DNA of 64,000 bases from Candidatus Bathyarchaeota archaeon. GTDB lineage: Archaea > Thermoproteota > Bathyarchaeia > TCS64. The position numbers and the translations under genes are program-made. The notes under the pieces are model-generated. The model was given only the letters and a program-made list of their open reading frames with translations. It did not search any database and was not told where the DNA came from. The stretch covers positions 34,789-98,788 of the forward strand of contig JAGTRB010000008.1 of assembly GCA_018396865.1 (NCBI GenBank), given 5' to 3'. Of this stretch, positions 8,966-17,120 are shown one piece after another (within the stretch, counting starts at the first letter, position 1; every line of letters begins with the position of its first letter).

Positions 8966-10486
8966 TCAGCCTATCACTGCCCCTATGTAGTTCTCGATAC
9001 CCTCCACTAGGGCTCTAGAGGCTTCATTTGCGTACCTCAAGGCGGGCTCAGGCCATACTCCTAGAAGGATGATGAGCACAGCCATGAACATGGTGACCGA
9101 TACCATCAGGGGTGGTGCCTCCTTGACCTTCAACCCAGCCCCAGGCTTAGATATAAGGGCCTTCATCACCCTGAGGTAGTAGGCCATGCTGAAGGCGCTA
9201 TTGAGGACGCCTGCCACAGCCAACCATGACGCCCCAACGAGAATGGCCGAGTTGAAGAGGATGAACTTGCTTACGAAACCATTTGTGGAGGGTACGCCTC
9301 CAAGGCCGAGCAGGGAGATGAAGAGGGTCAGGGTTGAGAGAGGCATCATCCTCCCCACCCCTCTGAGATCCTCTATATCCCTCGTCTCAGCCTCATGGAC
9401 TATGGAGCCAGAGGCTAGGAATGCCAGGCCCTTCATCAGGGAGTGGTTGAAGACATGAAGGAAGGTCCCCATAACCCCATAGGATGTCCCTGATGCCACT
9501 CCTATGAGCATGTAACCCATCTGGGCTATGCTGGAGTAGGCCAGTAGCCTCTTTATATCCCTCTGGAGGAGGGCCCAGATGTTGGCCATAGTCATAGTCA
9601 ATACGGCGAGGGCTGAGAGGGGTATATGGAAGAATTCCGGGGTGAAGATGAGGTATAACACCCTAGTCAGCCCGTATAGGCCCGTCTCAATGACGATCCC
9701 TGAGAGCATCGCGCTTATAGGGCTGGGGGCCTCTGGATGGGCATCTGGTAGCCAAGTATGGAGGGGAACAATGGCCGATTTAACCCCGAAGCCCACTATC
9801 AGGCAACTGAAAAGGATCATCAGCCAGGGTGTTGGTGGAGACCCCCTTAGGCCTAGGGAGAGCTGGGCGAAGTTCAGGGTTCCGGTCATCCCGTAGATGA
9901 AGGACATGCTCAGGAGTAGGAAGGCGCCTGCAGAGGCGCTCATGAGTAGGTATTTGAAGCCCGCCTCTATAGGGGCCCACCTCTCCTTCATGAAGGCAAC
10001 CAGGACATAGCTTGACAGGCTCATCATCTCCCAGAAGACGAATAGGGTGAAGAAGTCCCCAGCCATCGCGACACCAGTCATCCCCGCCATCATGAAGAGG
10101 AGGAGCGTGTAATACTCGTTAAGGCGGCCTATCCGTTCCATGTAGCTGAAGGAGTATATGGCGACCAGTAGTCCTAGGAAGGCCACACTCCAGACCATGA
10201 ATAGGCTTAGGGCATCAACCTCGAAGCAGCTCCCTAAGAGTGGTGTCGGGCCCCAAGGGGTTATAAGGAGAATCCCATCAGGCTTGGCTCCGAGCTGCTG
10301 GAGGAGGGGATAGACGGATATTAGGGCTAGGGATGAGACTAGGACTACCCATATCTCCCTCAGCCTCCTCGCTCCCAGCCTCTCCCCCAAGAGGCCTAGG
10401 AATGGAGTGGCCAAAGCTCCGATGAGGAGAGTGAATAATGGAGCTGGAAGCTGTATTGCTTGGTTTAATGGCCATTCCGCTACCAT
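8966..10486 (-). CDS. nuoN: Complex I antiporter-like membrane subunit NuoN/MrpD-type
   Basis: 506 residues, about 14 membrane segments. TM5 Glu (FWEMMSLSSY), TM7 Lys (GFGVKSAIVPLHTWLPDAHPEAP) and TM12 Lys (GFVSKFILF) are present; at the TM8 position the usual Lys is Glu (IVIETGLYGLTRV). The overall pattern resembles NuoN/MrpD and hydrogenase-4-type antiporter subunits. Its ATG overlaps the end of nuoK by 7 bp, so in this operon the order is K-N-L-M-M rather than K-L-M-N. Naming it NuoN rests on best overall resemblance, not on a tree. Confidence 0.82.
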   Translation of the reverse strand: MVAEWPLNQAIQLPAPLFTLLIGALATPFLGLLGERLGARRLREIWVVLVSSLALISVYPLLQQLGAKPDGILLITPWGPTPLLGSCFEVDALSLFMVWSVAFLGLLVAIYSFSYMERIGRLNEYYTLLLFMMAGMTGVAMAGDFFTLFVFWEMMSLSSYVLVAFMKERWAPIEAGFKYLLMSASAGAFLLLSMSFIYGMTGTLNFAQLSLGLRGSPPTPWLMILFSCLIVGFGVKSAIVPLHTWLPDAHPEAPSPISAMLSGIVIETGLYGLTRVLYLIFTPEFFHIPLSALAVLTMTMANIWALLQRDIKRLLAYSSIAQMGYMLIGVASGTSYGVMGTFLHVFNHSLMKGLAFLASGSIVHEAETRDIEDLRGVGRMMPLSTLTLFISLLGLGGVPSTNGFVSKFILFNSAILVGASWLAVAGVLNSAFSMAYYLRVMKALISKPGAGLKVKEAPPLMVSVTMFMAVLIILLGVWPEPALRYANEASRALVEGIENYIGAVIG

Positions 10487-10791
10487 CTTAACCGCCTCAG
10501 CCTCCTCACATCGACTGTTCTATAATGCCTGTAGACATTCAGGGTCATGGCCAACCCAACAGCTATGACAGCCCCATCTAGGACTATGGCCATCATGACA
10601 ACAGACTGGGCCAAGGGATCCACGAAGCCCTCGACCTGGGCTGAGAGGGCTATGAAGTTCAGGTTGGCAGCGTTAAAAAGGATCTCTATACCCATCAATA
10701 GGCGTATCATATCCCTCCTCATCATCATGCATCCCAGGCCTATGGCCATAAGCAGGACAGTTGACACGATGAATGGCTGATATGGGATCAT
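10480..10791 (-). CDS. nuoK: Complex I membrane subunit NuoK
   Basis: The frame is open to 10893, but the upstream part overlaps nuoJ and lacks membrane character. The ATG at 10791 gives the 103-residue MIPYQPFIV form, which matches family length and overlaps the upstream stop by 4 bp. Three membrane segments are seen, with the conserved LLMGIEILFNAANLNF segment carrying the TM2 Glu and the QSVVMMAIVLDGAVIAVGLA helix; the latter has Asp where many NuoK have a second Glu. NuoK sits between NuoJ and the antiporter subunits in the proton path. Confidence 0.92.
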   Translation of the reverse strand: MIPYQPFIVSTVLLMAIGLGCMMMRRDMIRLLMGIEILFNAANLNFIALSAQVEGFVDPLAQSVVMMAIVLDGAVIAVGLAMTLNVYRHYRTVDVRRLRRLRW

Positions 10792-11084
10792 GGCCCCCCT
10801 GCCTCCTCGGGCTTCAGAAGGGCTAGGCAGCAGATTATGGCCACGACTATGACGAAGGCTTGCATGGTCACATCGAGGGCCCTGTTCTCCCATAAGAACC
10901 TGCTGACCCCTTGGGATATACCCTCGAATGGTTGGATTGGTATTAGGCGCCTAGAGACGATCCCAAGAGCGTATCTGAGGGTTGGGAAGGGCTCTGCTAG
11001 GATAAGCGTAGAGAAGAGGTAAATTATGCAGAGCACTATAACGGCCGCTAGGGCTGAGCCTAGATCTAAGCCCTTCCTCCTCAT
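10788..11084 (-). CDS. nuoJ2: Complex I membrane subunit NuoJ, C-terminal half as a separate gene
   Basis: 98 residues with two membrane segments. In bacteria NuoJ is one protein of about 170-200 residues; here the C-terminal part is a separate small gene overlapping both neighbours by 4 bp (ATGA). A split J is known for the fpo operon of Methanosarcina, so this is an established archaeal arrangement rather than a disruption. Similarity is weak and the call leans on the position between J-N and K and on the membrane layout. Confidence 0.75.
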   Translation of the reverse strand: MRRKGLDLGSALAAVIVLCIIYLFSTLILAEPFPTLRYALGIVSRRLIPIQPFEGISQGVSRFLWENRALDVTMQAFVIVVAIICCLALLKPEEAGGP

Positions 11085-11338
11085 TCCTCAGCCTCCTCGA
11101 CCTCCATCTCTCCTCCCCTCGTCAGCATAACCGTGATTATGAAGAAGACGACGATCGCCCCTGCGAAGATGGCGAGCTGGAATAGGGAGGCCATCGGTGC
11201 TCCAACTATATAGTAAATTATTCCTAGCAGTATGTTTGTGCATAGAAGAAAGATCACGCCATAGACTATGTTTGGATCAGAGACTGCGAGTAATGCTGAG
11301 AGAACAGTAAGAGATAACAATATTATTAGCTCTATCAT
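11081..11338 (-). CDS. nuoJ1: Complex I membrane subunit NuoJ, N-terminal half as a separate gene
   Basis: 85 residues with three membrane helices and a Glu-rich tail (EMEVEEAEE). The NIVYGVIFLLCTNILLGIIY and FQLAIFAGAIVVFFIITVML helices match the N-terminal NuoJ helices, including the AGAIVVFFIFVIML-type TM3 that contains the pi-bulge in complex I. It overlaps nuoI upstream and the second J gene downstream by 4 bp each, consistent with tight translational coupling. Confidence 0.85.
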   Translation of the reverse strand: MIELIILLSLTVLSALLAVSDPNIVYGVIFLLCTNILLGIIYYIVGAPMASLFQLAIFAGAIVVFFIITVMLTRGGEMEVEEAEE

Positions 11339-11802
11339 AGCTCTTCGACCTTCCTGTACTTCATCTCAGACTCGGTTAAATAGGGCTCTATTCTCCTCTT
11401 CAACCTCGGGACAACCTCCTTTATATCTGGGACATGGGAGAGCATCTCAGGCGTGTAGATAAGCCTCCCTCTCTCCATGCTTGAGAACTCGACAAGATCT
11501 GTAAACTCTAAGGCCTTTGTTGGGCAGAACTCCACGCAGAACCCGCAGAGGCTGCATGTGCCGTAATCTATCCTAGGATACTTTCCTTCCCTCCCCTCCG
11601 CCTCCACTAGGAGGATGGAGCTGCAGGGGCAGATCCTGGCGCAGGTTCCGCAATGGATGCATCGATCCAGGTGGAGCTTGTGGCGCCCCCTAAACCTGGG
11701 GGAGAAGACGAGCCTCTCATCCGGATATGCAACAGTCTGGGATTTCCTTAGGACCTTAGGGGCGACGACCATAAAGGGCTTGAGGATCTTCGCAAGGCTC
11801 AA
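11335..11802 (-). CDS. nuoI: Complex I subunit NuoI, two [4Fe-4S] ferredoxin-like
   Basis: 155 residues. Two ferredoxin motifs are visible: CIHCGTCARICP and CSLCGFCVEFCP, each expected to hold a [4Fe-4S] cluster that passes electrons toward NuoB. The RLVFSPRFRGRHKL segment before the first motif is typical of NuoI. The start is TTG at 11802, immediately after the TAG of nuoH. Because NuoE, F and G are absent, electrons probably enter here from ferredoxin or another soluble donor; that is inference from gene content. Confidence 0.95.
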   Translation of the reverse strand: MSLAKILKPFMVVAPKVLRKSQTVAYPDERLVFSPRFRGRHKLHLDRCIHCGTCARICPCSSILLVEAEGREGKYPRIDYGTCSLCGFCVEFCPTKALEFTDLVEFSSMERGRLIYTPEMLSHVPDIKEVVPRLKRRIEPYLTESEMKYRKVEEL

Positions 11803-12930
11803 CTAGAATATCCCCCCCAGTTTTAAGGCTAGCGTTATGAAGAGGTTTAAGATGGATAGGGGCATTAGGTAGTACCAGCCCAGCCGGAGTAGCTGGTCCA
11901 TCCTAAACCTCGGGAAGACCCCCCTTATCAATATGACTATGGGGACTAGGATTGCTAGCTTAAATAAAATCCAGAAGATGTGGCTGTATAGGGGGAGGCC
12001 GAATATATTTGGGCCGTTATACCCTCCAAGGTAGAGGGTTATGAAGAGGAGGGCCCAGGCCAGGAAGCTCACATACTCAGCCATCATGGTGAATCCGAAG
12101 AGGATCCCACTGAACTCGGTCCTCCATCCCAGGACGAGCTCGACCTCCGCCGTGGGAATATCAAATGGGGTCCTCTCCGCCTCAATTATCAGCCCCAAGA
12201 AGAATATTATGAAGCCTATGAACTGTGGAACTGAAAACCAAATGGTTGACTGGGCCTCAACTATCCTCACCAGATCGAAGCTCCCAGCCATGATGGCGAC
12301 AGCGGCGGCGCATAAGACCAAAGGTATCTCAGCCGAGATGTAGAGGAAGGCGGTCCTGAGGCTCCCTATAATAGTGTACTTATTATTGGCGGCCCATCCG
12401 GCGAACACGGGGATCAGGGGTGAGAAACCGGCTATCGCAAAGAACATGGGCAGGCTTAGGCCTCCAGCCCTGAATAGGACCCAGTCTAGGTCGAAGGGAA
12501 TTAGGGTGATCGCAAGGGCTGGGATGGTCGGCAGGATGACGGGCATAGACACGAAGAGGGCCCTATGAGCATCTTTAGGAATTACTATCTCCTTGAGGAA
12601 GAGCTTCAAGAAGTCCGCGATGAGCTGGAGAACCCCTGATCTCCCCCCACAGTAGTAGGGGCCGACCCTTAGCATCGCCCTCGCGAGGAACTTCCTCTCA
12701 AACCATACGACAATGATGGCGAAGAGGAGGATGAAAGCTAGGCCAGGGATAACGATGATCTGGGTCAGGGGCTTCAGGTTGAACAAGACCAACCTCAATA
12801 ACAAGCTGGGCGATTCAAGTATCATCCCCGAGATGATGTCAAGGATGTCGAGAATCGATCCCAGGGAGATCCCTATGAGCTCCTGAATAGAGACTAAGGC
12901 CACACCCCACAAATAGGTAGATGTGATCAT
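11803..12930 (-). CDS. nuoH: Complex I membrane subunit NuoH
   Basis: 375 residues from the ATG at 12930, chosen because GGGAGGTTG sits just upstream; the frame extends to 12969, overlapping nuoD. About eight membrane segments. Conserved NuoH signatures are present: WFERKFLARAMLRVGP, the quinone-site loop with AEIPLVLCAAAVAIMAGS, and AERTPFDIPTAEVELVLGWRTE with its acidic cluster. NuoH forms the quinone entry channel and links the peripheral arm to the pumps. Confidence 0.95.
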   Translation of the reverse strand: MITSTYLWGVALVSIQELIGISLGSILDILDIISGMILESPSLLLRLVLFNLKPLTQIIVIPGLAFILLFAIIVVWFERKFLARAMLRVGPYYCGGRSGVLQLIADFLKLFLKEIVIPKDAHRALFVSMPVILPTIPALAITLIPFDLDWVLFRAGGLSLPMFFAIAGFSPLIPVFAGWAANNKYTIIGSLRTAFLYISAEIPLVLCAAAVAIMAGSFDLVRIVEAQSTIWFSVPQFIGFIIFFLGLIIEAERTPFDIPTAEVELVLGWRTEFSGILFGFTMMAEYVSFLAWALLFITLYLGGYNGPNIFGLPLYSHIFWILFKLAILVPIVILIRGVFPRFRMDQLLRLGWYYLMPLSILNLFITLALKLGGIF

Positions 12931-12944
12931 CTCAACCTCCCTCT

Positions 12945-14060
12945 TCACCTGTCGCAGTCGAGATACCATGGATCTATGGAATTTATTACCACTGGGACAT
13001 CGGCTACTAGAATCCTATTAAGCTCCGCCAATCTCTCGAAGACGAACATATTCCTGAGGGATGGGGAGTTTATCTTCACCCTGTAGGGGTTCATGCCACC
13101 ATCGGTGAACAGATGGATCCCCAGCTCTCCCCTCGCGGTCTCGACCCTGCTTAGGAACTCCCCAGGCTTAGGCCTCGGGAAGAGGGGGATCTTAACCCTG
13201 ACCGGGCCTCCAGGTATTTCACTTGCTACCTGTTCTATCATATTTAGGCTCTGCTCAATCTCGTGGAACCTAACTTTAAGCCTGGCCATGGCATCCCCAT
13301 CAGTTTCTGTTATCACCTTGAAGTCGAGATCGCCGTAGGCCGCGTAGGGCTCGTCCTTCCTGATATCCATGTCGACTCCAGATCCCCTTAGGACTGGCCC
13401 GGTGGCCCCAAGCCTGATGGCGTCTTCTTTTCTCAGGACGGCGACGCCGACACACCTCATCTCGAAGACCGCGTTCTCCACCATCGCCTCCCAATACTGC
13501 TGGAATCTTCCCCTTAGATAGTTGACCGCCTCCCTCACCTTCTCCTGGAAGCCCTCTGGGAGGTCGTTCATAACCCCGCCGGGGATTATGAAGTTGTAGC
13601 TCCACCTAGCCCCCGTCAGCCTCTCCAATAGGTCTAGGAGGACTTCTCTATCTATGGTTGTCCACAAGAACACGGCTGGGAAGTAGCCCGTGGACTCGGC
13701 TTGAAGGCCGAAGGCGTATAAGTGGCTGTTGATCCTGCACATCTCACAGATCATCGACCTTATCCAGTTGGCCCTCTCTGGGGGCTCTATGCCTAAGGCC
13801 TCCTCGACCGCTAGAACATAGCCCAAACCTATGTTGGCTGTGTCCACCATTGCCATCCTCTCTATGGGGACCAGGCCCTGTAGGAAGGTTCTATTCTCGA
13901 GGATCTTCTCTATCCCTCTATGTGTGAAGCCCAAGTCTGCGATGAGCCTGTGGACCACCTCCCCGTCGACATCTATGAGGATCCTGGTCTGGCCGCTCAT
14001 GGGGTGCTGGGGACCCCAGCTTATCCTCATTATCTCAGGCTCTAATTGGGGCTCGCTCAA
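12945..14060 (-). CDS. nuoD: Complex I subunit NuoD (quinone-reaction subunit)
   Basis: 371 residues, related to the large subunit of NiFe hydrogenases but lacking the Ni-binding CxxC pairs. Signatures include SWGPQHPMSGQTRI, with the quinone-binding His in GPQHP, then LGFTHRGIEKI and the C-terminal DPWYLDCDR. With NuoB it lines the quinone pocket. Start ATG at 14060 overlaps the nuoC stop by 4 bp. The C-terminal Cys does not fall at a hydrogenase ligand position, so no hydrogenase activity is expected. Confidence 0.96.
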   Translation of the reverse strand: MSEPQLEPEIMRISWGPQHPMSGQTRILIDVDGEVVHRLIADLGFTHRGIEKILENRTFLQGLVPIERMAMVDTANIGLGYVLAVEEALGIEPPERANWIRSMICEMCRINSHLYAFGLQAESTGYFPAVFLWTTIDREVLLDLLERLTGARWSYNFIIPGGVMNDLPEGFQEKVREAVNYLRGRFQQYWEAMVENAVFEMRCVGVAVLRKEDAIRLGATGPVLRGSGVDMDIRKDEPYAAYGDLDFKVITETDGDAMARLKVRFHEIEQSLNMIEQVASEIPGGPVRVKIPLFPRPKPGEFLSRVETARGELGIHLFTDGGMNPYRVKINSPSLRNMFVFERLAELNRILVADVPVVINSIDPWYLDCDR

Positions 14061-14527
14061 ACCCTGGCCTCCTCTCCTTTGAAGTCCTTCCTAAGGGGGT
14101 ATCCTCCCCTCCAGTCCGGGGGGAGGAGAAGGTGGACTGGGTTTGGATGGCCTTCGAATACGACGCCGAACATCTCCATGGTCTCCCTCTCGTGGAAGTT
14201 CATGGCCTCCCAGACCCTGGTCATAGAGGGGATCTTCGGCTCGTCTCTTGGGAGGTCAACCCTCAGAGTTAGGATGAACCTCTTAGAGGGATTGGTCAGG
14301 TAGTAGATCACCTGAATCTTCCCTTCCTTGGGATAGTCTACGGCTCCGGCGGATATTGGGTGGATGAAGCCATATTCGTTCCTCAATACCTCTGCAAGCC
14401 TCTCCAGATGCTCCCTTCTGGCGAGGATGGAGACCCTTCTGGGCCTTAGAACCCTTGCCTCCTCTACCAGTTCTGGGTGGGCCTTCTTTATGGCCTCCAC
14501 GAGGGCAATCTCATCCCCTTCTCGCAC
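14057..14527 (-). CDS. nuoC: Complex I subunit NuoC (30 kDa type)
   Basis: 156 residues, starting with GTG at 14527 inside the 3' end of nuoB (17-bp overlap). The C-terminal half carries the family signature ERETMEMFGVVFEGHPNPVH followed by LLPPDWRGGYPLRKDF. NuoC joins NuoD in the peripheral arm. The length is on the short side, as common for archaeal versions that are not fused to NuoD. Confidence 0.94.
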   Translation of the reverse strand: MREGDEIALVEAIKKAHPELVEEARVLRPRRVSILARREHLERLAEVLRNEYGFIHPISAGAVDYPKEGKIQVIYYLTNPSKRFILTLRVDLPRDEPKIPSMTRVWEAMNFHERETMEMFGVVFEGHPNPVHLLLPPDWRGGYPLRKDFKGEEARV

Positions 14528-15014
14528 CTATCTTGACCTCCCTCTTGATCTTCTCCTGTAAGAGCATCATACCCTGGATTATGGCTTCCGGCCTGGGTGG
14601 ACAGCCCGGGATATACACATCCACTGGGACTATCTCGTCAGCCCTCACAACCGAGTATGAGTCGTGGAAGGGGCCTTTTCCCGTCGGGCAGGCGCCCACG
14701 GAGACGACGTATTTCGGCTCCCCCATCTGGTCGTAGAGGTACTTGACCCTCTCCCCCATCTTCCTAGAGATGACGCCGACTATCATTATGCAGTCGCATT
14801 GGCGGACGCTGGCGAAGGGTAGGATACCGAGCCTCTCCATATCGAAGCGGGATCCCGAGACCTGCATGAACTCAGGGCTGCAGCACCCCGTCACAAAGTG
14901 TATCGGCCAGATTGAGAACTTTCTAGCCCAGCCCGCTATATACTCTACAACATCGTATATGGGTTTAGGTATATAGTACTTATCGAAGATTCGCTCCTTG
15001 ATCGTCGTCTCCAA
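14511..15014 (-). CDS. nuoB: Complex I subunit NuoB (cluster N2 subunit)
   Basis: 167 residues. The four Cys of the terminal [4Fe-4S] cluster N2 can be seen: the adjacent pair in TGCCSPEFMQ, one in the VSVGACPTGKGPF segment and one in YIPGCPPRPEAII. The RQ segment reads SVRQCDCIMIVG, with two extra Cys. It passes electrons to quinone with NuoD. The stop of nuoA and the ATG here abut. Confidence is high. Confidence 0.96.
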   Translation of the reverse strand: METTIKERIFDKYYIPKPIYDVVEYIAGWARKFSIWPIHFVTGCCSPEFMQVSGSRFDMERLGILPFASVRQCDCIMIVGVISRKMGERVKYLYDQMGEPKYVVSVGACPTGKGPFHDSYSVVRADEIVPVDVYIPGCPPRPEAIIQGMMLLQEKIKREVKIGARRG

Positions 15015-15383
15015 TTACCTCACCGCCTCCCTAAGCTCGTGGAGGAAGTAGCCCACTCCCACAAGGACGATGAGGATGTATAACGATGAGATTGCCATGG
15101 CCTCAGGCCTGCTTGAGATGGACATGGCCGAGGTCAGAATCATCCATGAGAAGGCGTCGAGGGCAAAGAAGACAACAGCGTAGCCGAAGTAGCGGACTGC
15201 ACCTGTTATCCTGAAGTCAAGAGCCCTCCCGAAAGGGGTTTGACCACACTCATAAATATTCTCCTTTATGGGATTTGGCTTTATAGGCCCTATCAACCGT
15301 GCAATGATGATAGCGATGGATAAGAAGGCGACAAAGATAGCAGCGAAGAGCCAGAAGGCGATATAATCGCCTAGGTAAATCAT
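15015..15383 (-). CDS. nuoA: Complex I membrane subunit NuoA
   Basis: 122 residues with three membrane segments. The conserved loop NIYECGQTPFGRALDFRI with its Glu-Cys-Gly is the family signature, and helix 2 contains YAVVFFALDAFSW. It is the first gene of the thirteen-gene complex I operon. A purine-rich AGGGGGAGTGGAAGGGG run lies directly before the ATG at 15383. Confidence 0.95.
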   Translation of the reverse strand: MIYLGDYIAFWLFAAIFVAFLSIAIIIARLIGPIKPNPIKENIYECGQTPFGRALDFRITGAVRYFGYAVVFFALDAFSWMILTSAMSISSRPEAMAISSLYILIVLVGVGYFLHELREAVR

Positions 15384-15414
15384 CCCCTTCCACTCCCCCT
15401 AAGCACAGCCAACA

Positions 15415-15424
15415 TATTTATAAA
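15415..15424 (-). promoter_or_regulatory. TATA box of the complex I operon
   Basis: The minus strand reads TTTATAAATA about 32-41 bases before the nuoA ATG, preceded by a purine-rich GAAAA stretch that could be the factor-B recognition element. Placement implies a leader of roughly 10 nt. This is the only strong TATA-like box upstream of the thirteen-gene operon. Confidence 0.55.
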
Positions 15425-15822
15425 ATTTTCACCCCTAAGATCAAGGGAACTGGCTTTTTAGAAGAATTACCTGTATATTTTACAGAAGTTCGATATATAG
15501 CTATCGAGAGGATGTTTTAGATAATCCCCAGATGGCGGGTTGAAGGGTGGAAGGCTCAGTTTAACAGAGACTAAAGTGGACCCTTTAATACTTCTTATAT
15601 GGTGGATAATTGAGTAGGGGGCCAACGCTCCTAATGAACCTGAGTATATCAACTCTTTCAGCTTATGATCGGATCATAAAACTGATGTCCGATAAAACAT
15701 AACATTATGAGTTTAATATATTATAAATATCGATTTATGAAATCCGTAATGTGTTATATTATTAAATTTGATTTAAATCATATGTAAATGTTCTATATTT
15801 AGAATAGATGTTAAAGTATTAC
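15425..15822. other. A/T-rich intergenic stretch between tatC and nuoA
   Basis: About 400 bases with no supportable gene. The right half (15700-15822) is strongly A/T-rich, with several TTTAAAT and ATATTATAAATA boxes, and lies just after the tatC stop, so it probably holds the tatC transcript end. A 61-codon frame at 15467-15652 on the minus strand has no coding character. No convincing terminator hairpin is seen. Confidence 0.4.
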
Positions 15823-16605
15823 TTATTTTTGTTTCACTTTATTTTTTATCCATATTCCGATCAAGATCGAGAGTTCATATAAGAGATAGAAGGGTATTGA
15901 TATGAGAAGCATGCTTAGGGGTGTCGGATCCGGTGTGATGATGGCTGTAACTATTAAAAGGCCGACGAGGATATAACCCCTGTTCTTCCTCAGAATCTCA
16001 GGATCAATTACCTCCATTTTCACTAGAAAGGCTATGAAAAGCGGGAGGGTGAAGAAGAGGCCTGATCCAACGATGCCGATGAAGACCATTTCGAAGAAGT
16101 CTTTCATGGCGAAATGGGGGATTGCCCCGAGGCTGTATACGAACCTCATCAGTGTTTTGAAGGTTATTGGGAGCAGGATTAAGCAGGCGTAGGCGGCTCC
16201 TCCGATGAATAGGATGGAGAATGAGATCATAAATGTTATAAGCGCTCTTCTCTCATGTGATAGGAGGGCGGGACTCAAAAATTTATAGAACTCAAATGCT
16301 ATAACAGGGGTGGAGACCAGCGTCCCTAAAGCGATGGCTATTAGAACATATACATAAAATGTATCTACCCAGTTTAGGGCTATAAGGTTAACATCTCTAG
16401 GGAGCATCATGTCTTGAATTATTTCTATTATTAGAGAGAGGAGGGGTTTATAATCTGAGAGGCTTGGATTATTGATGAAATTTAAGTCGGCTGGGAAAAA
16501 AGATATCAAAACAGAAGAGATGAAAATCGAGAGAAGGGATACTCTCAATCTCCTTGCCAGTTCCTCCAAGTGATCCCATAATGGTAGCTCAGCGTCCTTT
16601 GACAT
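15823..16605 (-). CDS. tatC: Sec-independent protein translocase TatC
   Basis: 260 residues with six predicted membrane segments. The N-terminal LWDHLEELARRLRVSL matches the conserved TatC cytoplasmic motif that binds the twin-arginine signal, and the F-Y-F/L-x-P loop appears as FEFYKFLSPALLSHERR. It is the receptor of the Tat export machinery. It lies downstream of tatA and a Tat-exported formate dehydrogenase on the same strand, so co-expression for export of that enzyme is likely. Confidence 0.95.
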   Translation of the reverse strand: MSKDAELPLWDHLEELARRLRVSLLSIFISSVLISFFPADLNFINNPSLSDYKPLLSLIIEIIQDMMLPRDVNLIALNWVDTFYVYVLIAIALGTLVSTPVIAFEFYKFLSPALLSHERRALITFMISFSILFIGGAAYACLILLPITFKTLMRFVYSLGAIPHFAMKDFFEMVFIGIVGSGLFFTLPLFIAFLVKMEVIDPEILRKNRGYILVGLLIVTAIITPDPTPLSMLLISIPFYLLYELSILIGIWIKNKVKQK

Positions 16606-16649
16606 CTAACCACCCCGGAGAAATGAGGGGTGAGTTTAATTAATTATTA

Positions 16650-16967
16650 TCACTTCTTCATCTCTTCGGCTTTGGATATATCCAGCATGATCTCCTTTAG
16701 GCTTCTACCCTCGGTCTCGATCCCCAGCTTCTTAGCGGTCTCCAGGATAGCCTTCCTCAGTTCCTCATCTGTCTGCGCTTTCCCCTTTGTCTCTTCCTCG
16801 CTCGCCTCCTCACTAGCCCCACTCATAGCCTTCTGATACTCTCTTACCGCTCTCCCCAGAGATCTGGCAAGCTCCGGTAGCTTCCTACCTCCGAAGAGAA
16901 GAAGGACTATAAATAAGATGATGAGGAGCTCCCCGGTGCCAATGCCACCTAGCAATCTATCGCTCAC
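16650..16967 (-). CDS. tatA: Sec-independent protein translocase TatA
   Basis: One N-terminal membrane helix (GTGELLIILFIVLLLFGG) followed by the hinge and amphipathic helix RKLPELARSLGRAVREYQKA and a charged tail, the classic TatA layout. The frame is open to a TTG at 17024, but the GTG at 16967 gives the usual short N-terminus (SDRLLGGIG) and 105 residues, so I prefer it. TTAAATA boxes on the minus strand lie about 20-40 bases upstream. It oligomerises to form the Tat pore. Confidence 0.9.
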   Translation of the reverse strand: MSDRLLGGIGTGELLIILFIVLLLFGGRKLPELARSLGRAVREYQKAMSGASEEASEEETKGKAQTDEELRKAILETAKKLGIETEGRSLKEIMLDISKAEEMKK

Positions 16968-17120
16968 CTTACTACTCTCTGAGTCGATATTTAAGGCCTG
17001 ACTATTTAAGGATTGCCCCAACAATAAAAAGAAACTTGATAATCACTTCAACCAATCTCTCTGGTTGGTTTAATATATACCAATTTAGCATCAATAGTGT
17101 AATATTAAAAAGATGGGGGA

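Noticed and set aside
10792..10893. N-terminal extension of NuoK
   Set aside because: The added 34 residues are polar and overlap nuoJ; the ATG at 10791 gives normal NuoK length and a 4-bp overlap with the upstream stop.
12945..14060. NuoD as a NiFe hydrogenase large subunit (hyp genes are in the window)
   Set aside because: The Ni-binding CxxC pairs at both ends are missing; the CEMC and DPWYLDC Cys are not at ligand positions, and the operon is complete complex I.
15467..15652. 61-codon minus-strand frame between tatC and nuoA
   Set aside because: No ribosome-binding sequence, no recognisable pattern, and it lies in a promoter region.
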